Shown: positions 17,305 to 25,731, counted from the first letter of the stretch. The stretch: 53,127 bases of DNA from Bacillota bacterium (GCA_017436705.1 JAFSCP010000026.1:1-53127), one strand, 5' to 3'. Notes: generated by a model not told the origin, from the sequence alone. A program made the numbers and translations.

Positions 17305-17820
17305 TTATTTATCGTTTTTAGGGCCGAGTACCATTGTTAAGCTTCTGCCTTCAAAGAGAGGTTTCTTTTCGATTACGCTTACATCAGCAACTGCTTCTGC
17401 GAAAGAGTTCATAACTTCCATACCTCTTGCAGTGTAATCCTTTTCTCTACCTCTGAATCTGAGGCTCACCTTAACCTTGTCGCCATCCTGCAGGAATTTA
17501 GAAGCAGTCTTTGCCTTTACCTGTACGTCGTGGTCTTCGATGAATGTGCTCAGTCTGATTTCCTTAACCTGAGTAACCTTCTGCTTTTTCTTAGCTTCTT
17601 TTTCTTTTTTCTGAAGCTCGTAGCGATACTTACCGTAGTCAAGAATCTTGCAAACCGGTGGCTTAGCGTTAGGTGAAATGTTGACTAAGTCAAGCTTCTT
17701 TTCACTTGCTAAGTTCAGCGCTTCTTCGATTGGCATAACACCAAGCATAGCTCCGTCTGTATCAATAACTCTTACTTCCTTATCACGAATTTCTTCGTTG
17801 ATTAAATTTTCCTTGCTAAT
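17305..17820 (-). CDS. infC: Translation initiation factor IF-3, AUU start
   Basis: A 171-residue initiation factor that binds the 30S subunit and checks start-codon choice. N-terminal domain: LINEEIRDKEVRVI; linker: K-rich stretch near residues 75-90; C-terminal domain: KEIRLSTFIEDHD and VSLRFRGRE. The natural start is the ATT at 17820, giving (M)SKENLINEE, with AGGAGGT 8 nt upstream. An in-frame ATG at 17853 lies inside the terminator hairpin of the leader and is rejected. AUU starts are the known infC autoregulatory device. It heads infC-rpmI-rplT. Confidence 0.95.
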   Translation of the reverse strand: MSKENLINEEIRDKEVRVIDTDGAMLGVMPIEEALNLASEKKLDLVNISPNAKPPVCKILDYGKYRYELQKKEKEAKKKQKVTQVKEIRLSTFIEDHDVQVKAKTASKFLQDGDKVKVSLRFRGREKDYTARGMEVMNSFAEAVADVSVIEKKPLFEGRSLTMVLGPKNDK

Positions 17821-17833
17821 GGCTCTGCACCTC

Positions 17834-17964
17834 CTAAAAATAAAAGCGGACACAATAGTATCCGCTTCAAATACACCCCCGCAAAAGGTGTTAATTTCAA
17901 CATATCAACCCGCGCCGGTGACTTGACCGGTCAGGTGAGAAGCGGATAACTTCTTCTTCGTTAC
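17834..17964 (-). ncRNA. L20 leader (autoregulatory attenuator of infC operon)
   Basis: The RNA carries CCGCTTCTCACC early and AGCGGATA later, which can pair as an antiterminator, and a competing terminator hairpin AGCGGATA-CTATTG-TGTCCGCT (17845-17866) followed by a T-rich tract just before the infC RBS. This is the arrangement of the Firmicutes L20 leader, in which excess L20 favours termination. Identification is by motif order and position, not by a covariance model. Confidence 0.85.
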
Positions 17965-17970
17965 CCAGAT

Positions 17971-17999
17971 ACTATACCACTCCAGACGCGTGTTGTCAA
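17971..17999 (-). promoter_or_regulatory. Vegetative promoter of infC operon
   Basis: TTGACA, 17 bp, TATAGT with an extended TGG, on the minus strand. The -35 lies only 18 bp after the stop codon of the last Mrp-like gene. Confidence 0.88.
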
Positions 18000-18016
18000 G
18001 GAAAATTTCAATGTTT

Positions 18017-19789
18017 TCAGCATATTTCTGCAATAATTATAATCACTGCAATGATGCCTATAAGCATCAGCATATTGGTGCTTACCAGTCTGCCTGCAGG
18101 CTTCTGAAGCACATCGTCATCTTCAATTCCCGGATTGCGCACCAGGCGGCCGAAACCTAAAACTTCCATAATAATTCCCGGATTGTGAAGATGATCCACA
18201 AACCGCTCTATTCCGAACCTGAATGAGCTTCCGCACACCTGGAAAATCTTTTCCGCTGCAGCAGAAAGCAGGTTGATTACAGCCTTCAGCGGTCTGCGGT
18301 AAAGCCAGTCAGTATCCAGAGTGAGCATTTCGTGAGGTGCCATATGTTCAAGGTACATCACAAAAGCCAGTGTTCCCGCTGCAAAGAGCTGAATGTACTG
18401 TGTCACATGGTCCACAGTGAAAGGATGACCGTCGCTTCCGAAAGGAGTAAGTCCGTAAAGCAGCCCCGGCATGACGCCTACCAGCAGGCAGCCTGCCGCC
18501 CCCATAACCATTGCCACCTTCATGTTAAGAGGCACAGGTTTCACCTCTATAGGACCAGTCTCTGATTCAACCTTTTCCCTGATACCTTTGCCGAAGAAAA
18601 CAAACCAGTTCACCTTAAGAGCAATGGAAAGAAGCGTACCAACACTGGCAACCATGAGGAAAATCTCAGCCACATGATATCCGCCTTCAGCCATTGCGTT
18701 CATAACAAGGGATTTGCTGACGAAACCGTTAAGCAGCGGAAAACCTGTGATTGCAAGGGATGCAATGAGGAAACAGCCTGCCACAAGAGGCATATCCTTT
18801 GCAAGGCCTCCAAGCTGGCTGATTTTGCGTCTGCCTGTGGAAGTAATCACGGCACCGCAGCACATGAAAAGCACGCCCTTATACAGGATATTGTTGAAAG
18901 TATGGGCAGCAGCGCCGTCAATACCTACGGCACCGCCTGCAGCAGCCGCAGCCACAATGTAACCCAGCTGGCTGACAATATGATATGAGAAAAGTCTTCT
19001 CAGGTCGTTTTCAATCAGTGCCATTGATGCGCCGAAAATCGCCATAATAACCCCGAACCAGAGGAGAAACTCACTCCCGGCAAAGAGCTTTATGATGAAG
19101 TAAACGCCCACCTTGGTGGTGTAGGACGCCATATAAACGGTGCCTCCCACAGGCGCCTCAGGGTAAGCGTCCGCAATCCAGCTGTGAAGGGGCGGGATTG
19201 CAGCGTTTACTGCAACTCCGGCCAGGATGAGCCAGAATGCTGCATCCTGATTGCCTGTAAGCAGTTCAATATTGAAGCTGCCCTGGGTCATTTTAAGCAG
19301 TATACCTGCAAGGAGCAGATTGCCGCCCAGCATATGAACAAGCAGATATCTGAATCCTGCCTTTGAGGCTTTTTCAGTTCTGGCAGATATTATGATGAGC
19401 CAGGATGCAATGGCCATTATTTCCCAGAAAAAGATCATGCTGAGCCAGTCTCCTGCAAGTACAGCACTCATGGAAGCGCCTGCATACACCGCCTCTGCAG
19501 CATTTTCAAATTTATTTTTTGAACCGGAAGCATAAATTGCCGCAATGAGGGCTCCGCCTCCGAATATTATTGCAAACATGATTGCAAGTCTGTCTGCCTC
19601 AAGAAGCCTAAGGGTAAGTTCAGGTATGAACCTGACATTCATCCAGCTGCCTTCTTTAAGGGTAAAAACTGCACAGCATGCAGCAGCAGGTCCGCCGATT
19701 ACAACTGCTCTACGGAATTTTTCCGGGGTAACAAGAACCAGCAGGCCGGTGATAATCAGTATAAAACCGGGATGCACAGGGTTAATCAT
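18017..19789 (-). CDS. Third antiporter-type membrane subunit (MrpD/NuoL-M-N-like)
   Basis: A 590-residue polytopic protein of the proton-translocating NADH-quinone oxidoreductase / Mrp subunit family. The TM5 glutamate is present (FFWEIMAIASW), as are the TM8 lysine (ASYTTKVGVYFI) and the TM12 lysine (LLNGFVSKSLVMN). The TM7 position, lysine in the two sister subunits, reads GVAVNAAIPPLHSWIADAYP, with asparagine. It is the longest of the three and has a C-terminal extension of about 130 residues with a last membrane helix. The ATG at 19789 has GGAGGGG 6 nt upstream and overlaps the preceding small gene by 8 bp. No terminator is visible between its stop and the infC promoter. Confidence 0.85.
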   Translation of the reverse strand: MINPVHPGFILIITGLLVLVTPEKFRRAVVIGGPAAACCAVFTLKEGSWMNVRFIPELTLRLLEADRLAIMFAIIFGGGALIAAIYASGSKNKFENAAEAVYAGASMSAVLAGDWLSMIFFWEIMAIASWLIIISARTEKASKAGFRYLLVHMLGGNLLLAGILLKMTQGSFNIELLTGNQDAAFWLILAGVAVNAAIPPLHSWIADAYPEAPVGGTVYMASYTTKVGVYFIIKLFAGSEFLLWFGVIMAIFGASMALIENDLRRLFSYHIVSQLGYIVAAAAAGGAVGIDGAAAHTFNNILYKGVLFMCCGAVITSTGRRKISQLGGLAKDMPLVAGCFLIASLAITGFPLLNGFVSKSLVMNAMAEGGYHVAEIFLMVASVGTLLSIALKVNWFVFFGKGIREKVESETGPIEVKPVPLNMKVAMVMGAAGCLLVGVMPGLLYGLTPFGSDGHPFTVDHVTQYIQLFAAGTLAFVMYLEHMAPHEMLTLDTDWLYRRPLKAVINLLSAAAEKIFQVCGSSFRFGIERFVDHLHNPGIIMEVLGFGRLVRNPGIEDDDVLQKPAGRLVSTNMLMLIGIIAVIIIIAEIC

Positions 19790-20033
19790 GATGAGCCCCT
19801 CCCTTCTCATTACCGCCTTCATAGTAATTTTCAGGGCGCTGAATCAGTCTGGCCATTACAATTTTGGCAAGGATAATCAGAAACCAGGCTCCGGCAAATC
19901 CGATGATAAGGTCGAACCCCGGCACAATGTTCCAGATCATGTGATGATGAGGATGTGCAAAGAGTATTTCTGCAGCCACCATGGCAAGAGCAATCAGCCC
20001 AAGAAAGATATACACTTTTTTCTTATTAACCAA
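19782..20033 (-). CDS. Small two-helix membrane protein of the Mrp-like operon
   Basis: An 83-residue protein with two hydrophobic segments (about residues 6-24 and 37-57) separated by a histidine-rich loop (HPHHHMIW) and followed by a charged tail ending in GGAHHD. I do not recognise a family. The TTG at 20033 is preferred: GGAGGT lies 7 nt upstream, whereas the GTG at 20042 lies inside that ribosome site. It is wedged between two antiporter-type subunits with overlaps at both ends, so it is probably an accessory subunit of the complex. Confidence 0.7.
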   Translation of the reverse strand: MVNKKKVYIFLGLIALAMVAAEILFAHPHHHMIWNIVPGFDLIIGFAGAWFLIILAKIVMARLIQRPENYYEGGNEKGGAHHD

Positions 20034-21522
20034 TCGGGCCACCTCCCTGAGCTGCCATCACAGCAAGATTATAGAGCTGCGGTCCGGCATTCGGCATAAC
20101 ACCGAGTATAAAAGAAACTACAGCGGTTATCACAATCGGAACCAGCATTGCCGGCGAAGCCTCCCCGCCTTCATTTATGACAGGTGATGAGATTTCCTTA
20201 CCGAAGAAAATCCTTACAACAGGAATCAGGTAGCTGAGTGCAAAGAGAGCTGCAGCCACGAGAACTGCCACGAAGAAAAGTTTATTTTCCATAAACGCTC
20301 CTCTTATGATGTTCATTTTGCTCACGAAACCTGCCAGCAGCGGAAGTCCTGCAATCCCCAGAGATGCTGCTGTAAAGCAGACACACGTTACAGGCATGCG
20401 CTTAAAAAGCCCGCCCATGGTGCTGATTTCAGAAAGCCCTGTCGTAACATAAATGGCTCCGGCGCACATAAACAGGGTGATTTTGAGGAAAGCATGAGCC
20501 ACAATGTGGAATGCCGCTCCTGTGACGCTGTAAGGCGCAAGAATGCCTATTCCAAGAATAATATATGAAAGCTGGCCGATGGTCGAGTAGGCCAGTCTTG
20601 CTTTCAGATTGTCCTTTCTCATTGCAATGAGAGAGGAAAGAATAATCGTTGCAGCAGCAAGCCATGTCAGAAGTCTGCCGCCACCGCACCAGGCTGCGCT
20701 TTCTGCCCCGAAAACAAACCACACTATACGCAGCACGCAGAATGCCCCTGCTTTTACAACAGCCACCGCATGAAGCAGCGCACTGACAGGTGTAGGTGCT
20801 ACCATGGCAGACGGAAGCCAGCCATGAAGAGGCATAAGCCCTGATTTTACTGCACCGCCGCCCAGCATGAGGATGAAAAGCAGCAGCATTGCAGTCTGGC
20901 CCATGGAACCGGCCTCAATAAACCCTCCGGCTCTGAAATCAAGAGTTCCGTACTTTACGTATACAGTTACGATGGCCGCAAAAAACAGCTGACCGCTGAT
21001 AAGGGTATACGCCAGATATTTACGTCCGGAAGCTTTTGCGCTGTCATTTCTGTAGTGTGAAACCAGCGGATATGTTGCAATTGTAAGCATTTCGTAGAAT
21101 ATGAAGAAAGTAATCAGATTTGCAGCAAAGGCAATACCGATTGCTGATGAAAGGCACACCGCAAATGCCGCAAAATACCCGGTCTGATTCTTTTCGTGGT
21201 GTCCTCTCATATACCCGATTGAATATATTGAGGTCACAATCCAAAGTCCGCTGGCAACGCAGGCAAATACCATCCCTGCCGCATCTGTTCTGAATGCCAG
21301 AGAAATCCCGTCAACGATCTCCCACGGACTGCAGTAATATTCATTTCCGGCAAGAACGGCCGGAACCATGGAAAATACCAGCAAAGCCTTGATAACAGCT
21401 GCCCCGAGGGTAATCCCCTCCCGCACATCCGGCTTCACACGGTTTCCGCAAATCATAATAAGTACAGCTGCCAGAAGCGATACAGCAACAGCGGCCAGAG
21501 GTCTCAAACTTTCAATTATCAT
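20026..21522 (-). CDS. Second antiporter-type membrane subunit (MrpD-like)
   Basis: A 498-residue protein of about 14 membrane helices. Key charges are present: TM5 glutamate (FFIFYEMLTIATYPL), TM7 lysine (GGGAVKSGLMPLHGWLPSA), TM8 lysine (HAVAVVKAGAFCV) and TM12 lysine (LLAGFVSKMNIIRG). The VAPTPVSALLHA segment is the one typical of MrpA and NuoL, so this copy resembles the MrpA N-terminal part more than MrpD does. It starts at an ATGA overlap with the preceding mrpD-like gene and has GGAGGT upstream. Cation specificity is not predictable. Confidence 0.88.
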   Translation of the reverse strand: MIIESLRPLAAVAVSLLAAVLIMICGNRVKPDVREGITLGAAVIKALLVFSMVPAVLAGNEYYCSPWEIVDGISLAFRTDAAGMVFACVASGLWIVTSIYSIGYMRGHHEKNQTGYFAAFAVCLSSAIGIAFAANLITFFIFYEMLTIATYPLVSHYRNDSAKASGRKYLAYTLISGQLFFAAIVTVYVKYGTLDFRAGGFIEAGSMGQTAMLLLFILMLGGGAVKSGLMPLHGWLPSAMVAPTPVSALLHAVAVVKAGAFCVLRIVWFVFGAESAAWCGGGRLLTWLAAATIILSSLIAMRKDNLKARLAYSTIGQLSYIILGIGILAPYSVTGAAFHIVAHAFLKITLFMCAGAIYVTTGLSEISTMGGLFKRMPVTCVCFTAASLGIAGLPLLAGFVSKMNIIRGAFMENKLFFVAVLVAAALFALSYLIPVVRIFFGKEISSPVINEGGEASPAMLVPIVITAVVSFILGVMPNAGPQLYNLAVMAAQGGGPIG

Positions 21523-23018
21523 GCCAGGAACACCTCCAGTACCGTTTTCTCAATAAAATCAACCACCAGGCTGTTACCCAGTCCAAGGGCTATAATCATA
21601 GCTGCCGCCATGAGAAGCGGAATCATTATGCGCAGCGGCAGTTCCTTTCCGCCATGTTCTGCTGCAGGATACCGGTCTTCCATCTCAGTTTCTTCGCCCA
21701 TGAACAATTTTTCGAATATGCGGAAGAAGTATATTGCACCCAGCAGGCTGCTGGCAACAAGCACAGCAACATAAAAATACTGTCCGTTCTGGATTGCCCC
21801 AAGTGCCAGATACCATTTGCTGAAAAATCCCGCGAAAGGCGGAAGTCCGACCATGGACAGAGCAAGTGTCACCAGCGTAAGTGATGTTACAGGCATTTTT
21901 CTGTAAACCTGACCCAGATCGTCTGTATACTCGATATGATACTTATATTTAAGCGCTGCTGAGGTGTAGAAAAGACCTGTTTTCATAAACGCGTGGCTCA
22001 CAATGTGGAGCACAGCACCTGCGATTCCGTAAAAATTGCCGATGGCAAACCCAAGAGCAATATATCCCACCTGACCGATACTTGAGTACGCCAGAATTTT
22101 GTTATATTTGTGATAACGAAGCGCCTTGAGTGAGCCGAAAAGAATGCCGCACACAGCCATAACTCCTACGATTTTATGTACAGCGCCCATCATCGGCAGG
22201 CTTTCGTCAAATATGCAGAAGAAAAATCTGAACATAGCATAAGCCGGAATCTTGATCATTATACCGGCAATCATAGGGTCAGCCGCATGATGTGCATATG
22301 AATGAGCTGCTGGCTGCCAGCCGTGAAGAGGAAAAAGCGCCATTTTTACACCAAGTCCCACTACAAGACATGCCATAGCGATTATGATTACAGTCATGTT
22401 TTCCACATCCTGCAGGCGCACTGCCATATCCGCCATATTCAGCGTACCTGTTGCAGAATAAAGGAACCCAACGCCCATCAGATACATGCACGCACCGATA
22501 GTACCTGTAAGAAGGTATCTGAAAGCAGCCACTGGAGCTTTTTCTTCACCGATAGCTATGAGTCCGTAGCCCGCAAGGGATACAATTTCCATGAAAACAT
22601 AAAGGTTAAAAGCATCTCCGGTGGATGACATACCAAGCAGGCCGATTGCCAGGAAGCAGAGGATTGAATAATATCCTGCACTTCTGAAACGGTGTTTCGG
22701 ATTAGCCTCTTCAAAAGGGCTGCTGAAAAGCGCAGTCATGGCGCCTATGGCAGCAACCATAGCAATCATAACGGCATTGACACCGTCAATTACAAATTCA
22801 ATACCATAAGGAGGATTCCAGCCGCCCATCCAGTAATGTACCGGCTCGCCTCTTTCTGCCACATTTACCAGCTGCATTACTGACATGACAAAAGAAGCAA
22901 ACAGAGCTCCAATTACGGTTTTTTTGCCCCATTCAGGGCTGTAGTAGCTGATAAGCGGGCAGAGAATTGCCCCCATCAGCGGAACGATTATTATTAAAAC
23001 AGGAAGGTGATTTATCAT
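21519..23018 (-). CDS. mrpD: MrpD/MbhH-like antiporter subunit
   Basis: A 499-residue polytopic subunit next to mrpC, the usual place for MrpD. TM5 glutamate (LYVFMEIVSLAGYGL), TM7 lysine (GVKMALFPLHGWQPAAHSYA) and TM12 lysine (FAGFFSKWYLALG) are all present. It is expected to form one proton or cation channel of the membrane complex. The ATG at 23018 overlaps the TGA of mrpC (ATGA), with AGAGGTGG upstream; a GTG at 23027 is a weaker alternative. Confidence 0.9.
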   Translation of the reverse strand: MINHLPVLIIIVPLMGAILCPLISYYSPEWGKKTVIGALFASFVMSVMQLVNVAERGEPVHYWMGGWNPPYGIEFVIDGVNAVMIAMVAAIGAMTALFSSPFEEANPKHRFRSAGYYSILCFLAIGLLGMSSTGDAFNLYVFMEIVSLAGYGLIAIGEEKAPVAAFRYLLTGTIGACMYLMGVGFLYSATGTLNMADMAVRLQDVENMTVIIIAMACLVVGLGVKMALFPLHGWQPAAHSYAHHAADPMIAGIMIKIPAYAMFRFFFCIFDESLPMMGAVHKIVGVMAVCGILFGSLKALRYHKYNKILAYSSIGQVGYIALGFAIGNFYGIAGAVLHIVSHAFMKTGLFYTSAALKYKYHIEYTDDLGQVYRKMPVTSLTLVTLALSMVGLPPFAGFFSKWYLALGAIQNGQYFYVAVLVASSLLGAIYFFRIFEKLFMGEETEMEDRYPAAEHGGKELPLRIMIPLLMAAAMIIALGLGNSLVVDFIEKTVLEVFLA

Positions 23019-23395
23019 TTTTTCCACCTCTTTCCTGTTATTTCTTCTTCTTCAATAGTACCGTAAATTTCTTTAATCTTCATAAGAAGCGCAAGTGCAA
23101 CCCCTGTAGTACCAAGGCTTACAACGATTGCTGTAAGCATAAGCGCGTGAGGCAGAGGGTTGATATATTCCTCGGCTGACGTCAGATTATGTACGAGCAC
23201 AGGCAGCGTACCTCCGTCTTTCTGGCCCAGCGTAAGAAAGAAGAAGATGATGGCAACCTGCATAATGTTCATGCAGATAATTTTCTTCATGTAATTGCCG
23301 CATACAATCATGCCAAAAATCCCCAGCCCCATAAGGATGAAGGTCAGCATGTATATTCCTTTTTCGGCAAGAAAGATTTCTAAAACATCAATCAT
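23015..23395 (-). CDS. mrpC: MrpC/NuoK-like subunit
   Basis: A 126-residue protein with three membrane helices, homologous to NuoK and MrpC. The segment LGIFGMIVCGNYMKKIICMN and the later PLPHALMLTAIVVSLGTTGVA (P-H-A-L-M-L-T-A-I-V core) are diagnostic. The ATG at 23395 has AAGGACAG upstream and overlaps the previous gene's end by 8 bp. Confidence 0.92.
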   Translation of the reverse strand: MIDVLEIFLAEKGIYMLTFILMGLGIFGMIVCGNYMKKIICMNIMQVAIIFFFLTLGQKDGGTLPVLVHNLTSAEEYINPLPHALMLTAIVVSLGTTGVALALLMKIKEIYGTIEEEEITGKRWKK

Positions 23396-24152
23396 CAAAT
23401 TCTGTCCTTTCAAGTACAACTTCCAGAATATTTATAATAGTTCCCATTACGCAGACAGTAACACCTGCCTCGATCATAAAAATCCCCACAGAATGAAGCA
23501 TTACGATTTCTTCCGTCATAAATGCAAATGGAAGGTGGTCATACTCCAGAAAATAACCGCCGTTAAACATAGGCAGAACTCCAGTAAAGGCGTAAATAAA
23601 TACACCCAGTCCGGCAATAATAGCTGCCGCTTCTTCAGTAAAATTTCCCAGACTGTTCTGAAAGCTCGGAATCAGCCGGTCAATCATGTATGCGATTGCA
23701 AGAAGTGCTCCTGCCTGGAAACCGCCGCCCAGTGATATTTCACCATGGGAAAGCACATAAAACGCATATATTACGATTACAGGTATGATTATTCTGAATC
23801 CGGTATCCAGTACAGTTCCGCCGAAACTTACACCATTGAGGTCGTGCTCATTACGTTTTCCTTTCACAACCTTTCGCTTTGAGGAAAGCACCATCAGGGT
23901 AGTGACACCTGCCAGGAACATTACACAGGTTTCAAAAAGAGTATCAAATCCTCTGTAATCGGCAAGTACTGCTGTAACCATGTTTGGGGCTTCCGTATCA
24001 TGAAGCGCATTTGTAATATAATATACAGACAGATAACCGTTAGGCGCTGAGTTGATATCGCCTATTGCAGGAAGAAAATCTCCCATAACAAAACCTGCAG
24101 TTATTACACCAGCGATTATGACGATTACTCCTATTACTTTTACTTTGTCCAT
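23388..24152 (-). CDS. Fused MbhE-MbhF (MrpA C-terminal / MrpB) subunit
   Basis: A 254-residue membrane protein. Residues about 1-100 resemble MbhE or the last part of MrpA (VTAVLADYRGFDTLFETCVM). Residues about 110-254 are an MnhB domain (HGEISLGGGFQAGALLA). In canonical Mrp the first part belongs to MrpA and the second is separate MrpB; here they are one chain. The gene overlaps the MbhD-like gene by one base (TAATG). Confidence 0.88.
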   Translation of the reverse strand: MDKVKVIGVIVIIAGVITAGFVMGDFLPAIGDINSAPNGYLSVYYITNALHDTEAPNMVTAVLADYRGFDTLFETCVMFLAGVTTLMVLSSKRKVVKGKRNEHDLNGVSFGGTVLDTGFRIIIPVIVIYAFYVLSHGEISLGGGFQAGALLAIAYMIDRLIPSFQNSLGNFTEEAAAIIAGLGVFIYAFTGVLPMFNGGYFLEYDHLPFAFMTEEIVMLHSVGIFMIEAGVTVCVMGTIINILEVVLERTEFDD

Positions 24153-24394
24153 TATTTACACCGCCTGCTGATAGATTTGATGGCAATAATGAAGTAAACG
24201 GTTGAAATTACCCCGATTACAGCCTCCGTGAAGGCAACGTCTGCTGCCCCTACAAGTATATAAAGAACCATGGCCACGAAGCTGAAAGCACAGTAGATAA
24301 CCGTTACTGCCAGCAGGTCTTTGTGGAAAATCACTACAATTGCAATTGCAATAAGAATCAGCAGGAAGTATGCTTCCAGTAATATTACAGGCAT
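24152..24394 (-). CDS. MbhD-like subunit (DUF4040, part of split MrpA)
   Basis: An 80-residue, three-helix protein with the motif GAADVAFTEAVIGV (about residues 48-61), matching the PDVALTEA block of MbhD and the MrpA C-terminal region. It provides a membrane glutamate thought to be part of the ion path. AGGAGG precedes the ATG, and the gene overlaps mrpG by 10 bp. Confidence 0.88.
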   Translation of the reverse strand: MPVILLEAYFLLILIAIAIVVIFHKDLLAVTVIYCAFSFVAMVLYILVGAADVAFTEAVIGVISTVYFIIAIKSISRRCK

Positions 24395-24741
24395 TGATTT
24401 TCCTCCTCTCTATGCTCTCTTTCATGCATTATTTCATCTATTTCATCTTCGAAATGTTTAAGCCCTTCTTTGTAGGCCACCTTATCGATAATGTGTGTGC
24501 CGATAGGCCCGCCTACCAGTGTCAGGACAAGCACCATGAGAATTTTGATTCCCGCGTTAGTAAATCCTTCGTACACAAACAATCCTATACAGCAGCAGCC
24601 AATACCCATAGCCTGTCCGACGCCAAGTACCTGCAGACGGCTGAAAAAATCCTGGTACCTCACCATGCCGATCACCGACACCAGCAGGAAGTAAAACCCT
24701 ATGGTAAGCATTACAATTGTAAAAACCCATCTAATCTCCAT
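24385..24741 (-). CDS. mrpG: MrpG-like subunit
   Basis: A 118-residue protein with three membrane helices and the MnhG pattern: GMVRYQDFFSRLQVLGVG (P/R-D-x-x-x-R-x-H equivalent) and VGGPIGTHIIDKVAY. An acidic, likely cytoplasmic tail follows (residues 92-118). It overlaps mrpF by 11 bp. Confidence 0.9.
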   Translation of the reverse strand: MEIRWVFTIVMLTIGFYFLLVSVIGMVRYQDFFSRLQVLGVGQAMGIGCCCIGLFVYEGFTNAGIKILMVLVLTLVGGPIGTHIIDKVAYKEGLKHFEDEIDEIMHEREHREEENQCL

Positions 24742-25009
24742 TCTTTTTACCTCCTCTTCCGCTCATGAACTTAGCCACTATAACTGAACTTACGAAACTG
24801 AGGATCGTAAATGACAGCGCTATATCAATGTACATACTGGTTCTTCCGTCGATAAAACCAATAAGCATGAGCATTATCGACACAAAGTTACTTATAGCGA
24901 GAATAGCTGCAAAATGATTGTAAAAGCCGTCTTTACGCAGGAGAATTACAATAAGCGGCAGCATCATTATTATCACACATAAAAGATATACGACAAAGAA
25001 TTGTTCCAT
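24731..25009 (-). CDS. mrpF: MrpF-like subunit
   Basis: A 92-residue, three-helix protein. The helix 3 segment MYIDIALSFTILSFVSSVIV corresponds to the family's DIALVYALLSF motif with its membrane aspartate. It overlaps the mrpE stop by one base and is the second gene of the operon. Confidence 0.9.
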   Translation of the reverse strand: MEQFFVVYLLCVIIMMLPLIVILLRKDGFYNHFAAILAISNFVSIMLMLIGFIDGRTSMYIDIALSFTILSFVSSVIVAKFMSGRGGKKNGD

Positions 25010-25602
25010 TAATCAATCTCCTTAGGTATTTCTGTAAGAGTAGCTTCCGGCATAGGTACAAACTGGCAGGTTTCCCTGAAAATTTCGGCGACTTTGCGCT
25101 GCATTGTACCCTCAAAAACTCCGTCCGCAGCAGCCTTGGTCAGTGCGTGAATCTCAAATACTCCTTCTTCACTGACATCAAGAGTTATGGTTCCCGGTGT
25201 CAGAATTATTGAATTTGCAAGGACTGCACTGGCCATGGGATTTTCAAAAGGCATTTTGAAGAAAATAATTCTCGGTCTGGTTTCAACAACTCCGAAAGTC
25301 GCACTGGTAACGTCCAGCGTTGCAAGAACAATCTGCCAGAGAAGCCAGAAAACATATCTGAACGCTTTTACAGGACGGGCATCAAGAAGAAAAAACTCCC
25401 TGCCGGTGCTTATATTTCTTACAATCAGAAATGGCCCGCAGATGTATGCTGTTGCCACAGCAAAAACAAAACCCATAATCAGGAATTTTGCTTCAAATCT
25501 GCCTGACAGCAGAATCCAGCAGGCGTATAAAATTACAGTTAAACCAATAAAATAAGCCAATGGAGCTCCATTGACCTTAAAATTACCTGAATTAAATTTC
25601 AT
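25009..25602 (-). CDS. mrpE: MrpE-like subunit
   Basis: A 197-residue protein: two N-terminal membrane helices, then a cytoplasmic MnhE domain with ANSIILTPGTITLDV (about residues 128-142), the conserved core of the family. It is the first gene of the ten-gene operon. Its promoter at 25647-25676 is close to consensus. Confidence 0.92.
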   Translation of the reverse strand: MKFNSGNFKVNGAPLAYFIGLTVILYACWILLSGRFEAKFLIMGFVFAVATAYICGPFLIVRNISTGREFFLLDARPVKAFRYVFWLLWQIVLATLDVTSATFGVVETRPRIIFFKMPFENPMASAVLANSIILTPGTITLDVSEEGVFEIHALTKAAADGVFEGTMQRKVAEIFRETCQFVPMPEATLTEIPKEID

Positions 25603-25627
25603 AGTCTTCCTCCAGCGAGAACGGCAT

Positions 25628-25639
25628 TTATACGTATAA
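25628..25639. promoter_or_regulatory. Palindrome at the Mrp operon transcription start
   Basis: TTATACGTATAA is a perfect 12-bp palindrome lying where transcription from the promoter at 25647-25676 should begin. A repressor operator is possible; the sequence is AT-rich, so chance is not excluded. Confidence 0.4.
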
Positions 25640-25646
25640 TATTAAA

Positions 25647-25676
25647 ATTATACCTTTTTGATATATCTGCTGTCAA
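25647..25676 (-). promoter_or_regulatory. Vegetative promoter of the Mrp-like operon
   Basis: TTGACA, 18 bp, TATAAT on the minus strand: both hexamers are perfect. It reads into mrpE with about 35 bp of leader. Confidence 0.88.
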
Positions 25677-25731
25677 GAATATTTAACAATGTTTTGGCAT
25701 TTATGTTTTAAAAATGTTTTTTCAAAACTTT

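Noticed and set aside
17821-17853. N-terminal extension of IF-3 from an upstream ATG
   Set aside because: The extension would be encoded in the leader terminator hairpin, while ATT at 17820 has a perfect ribosome site and gives the normal IF-3 N-terminus.
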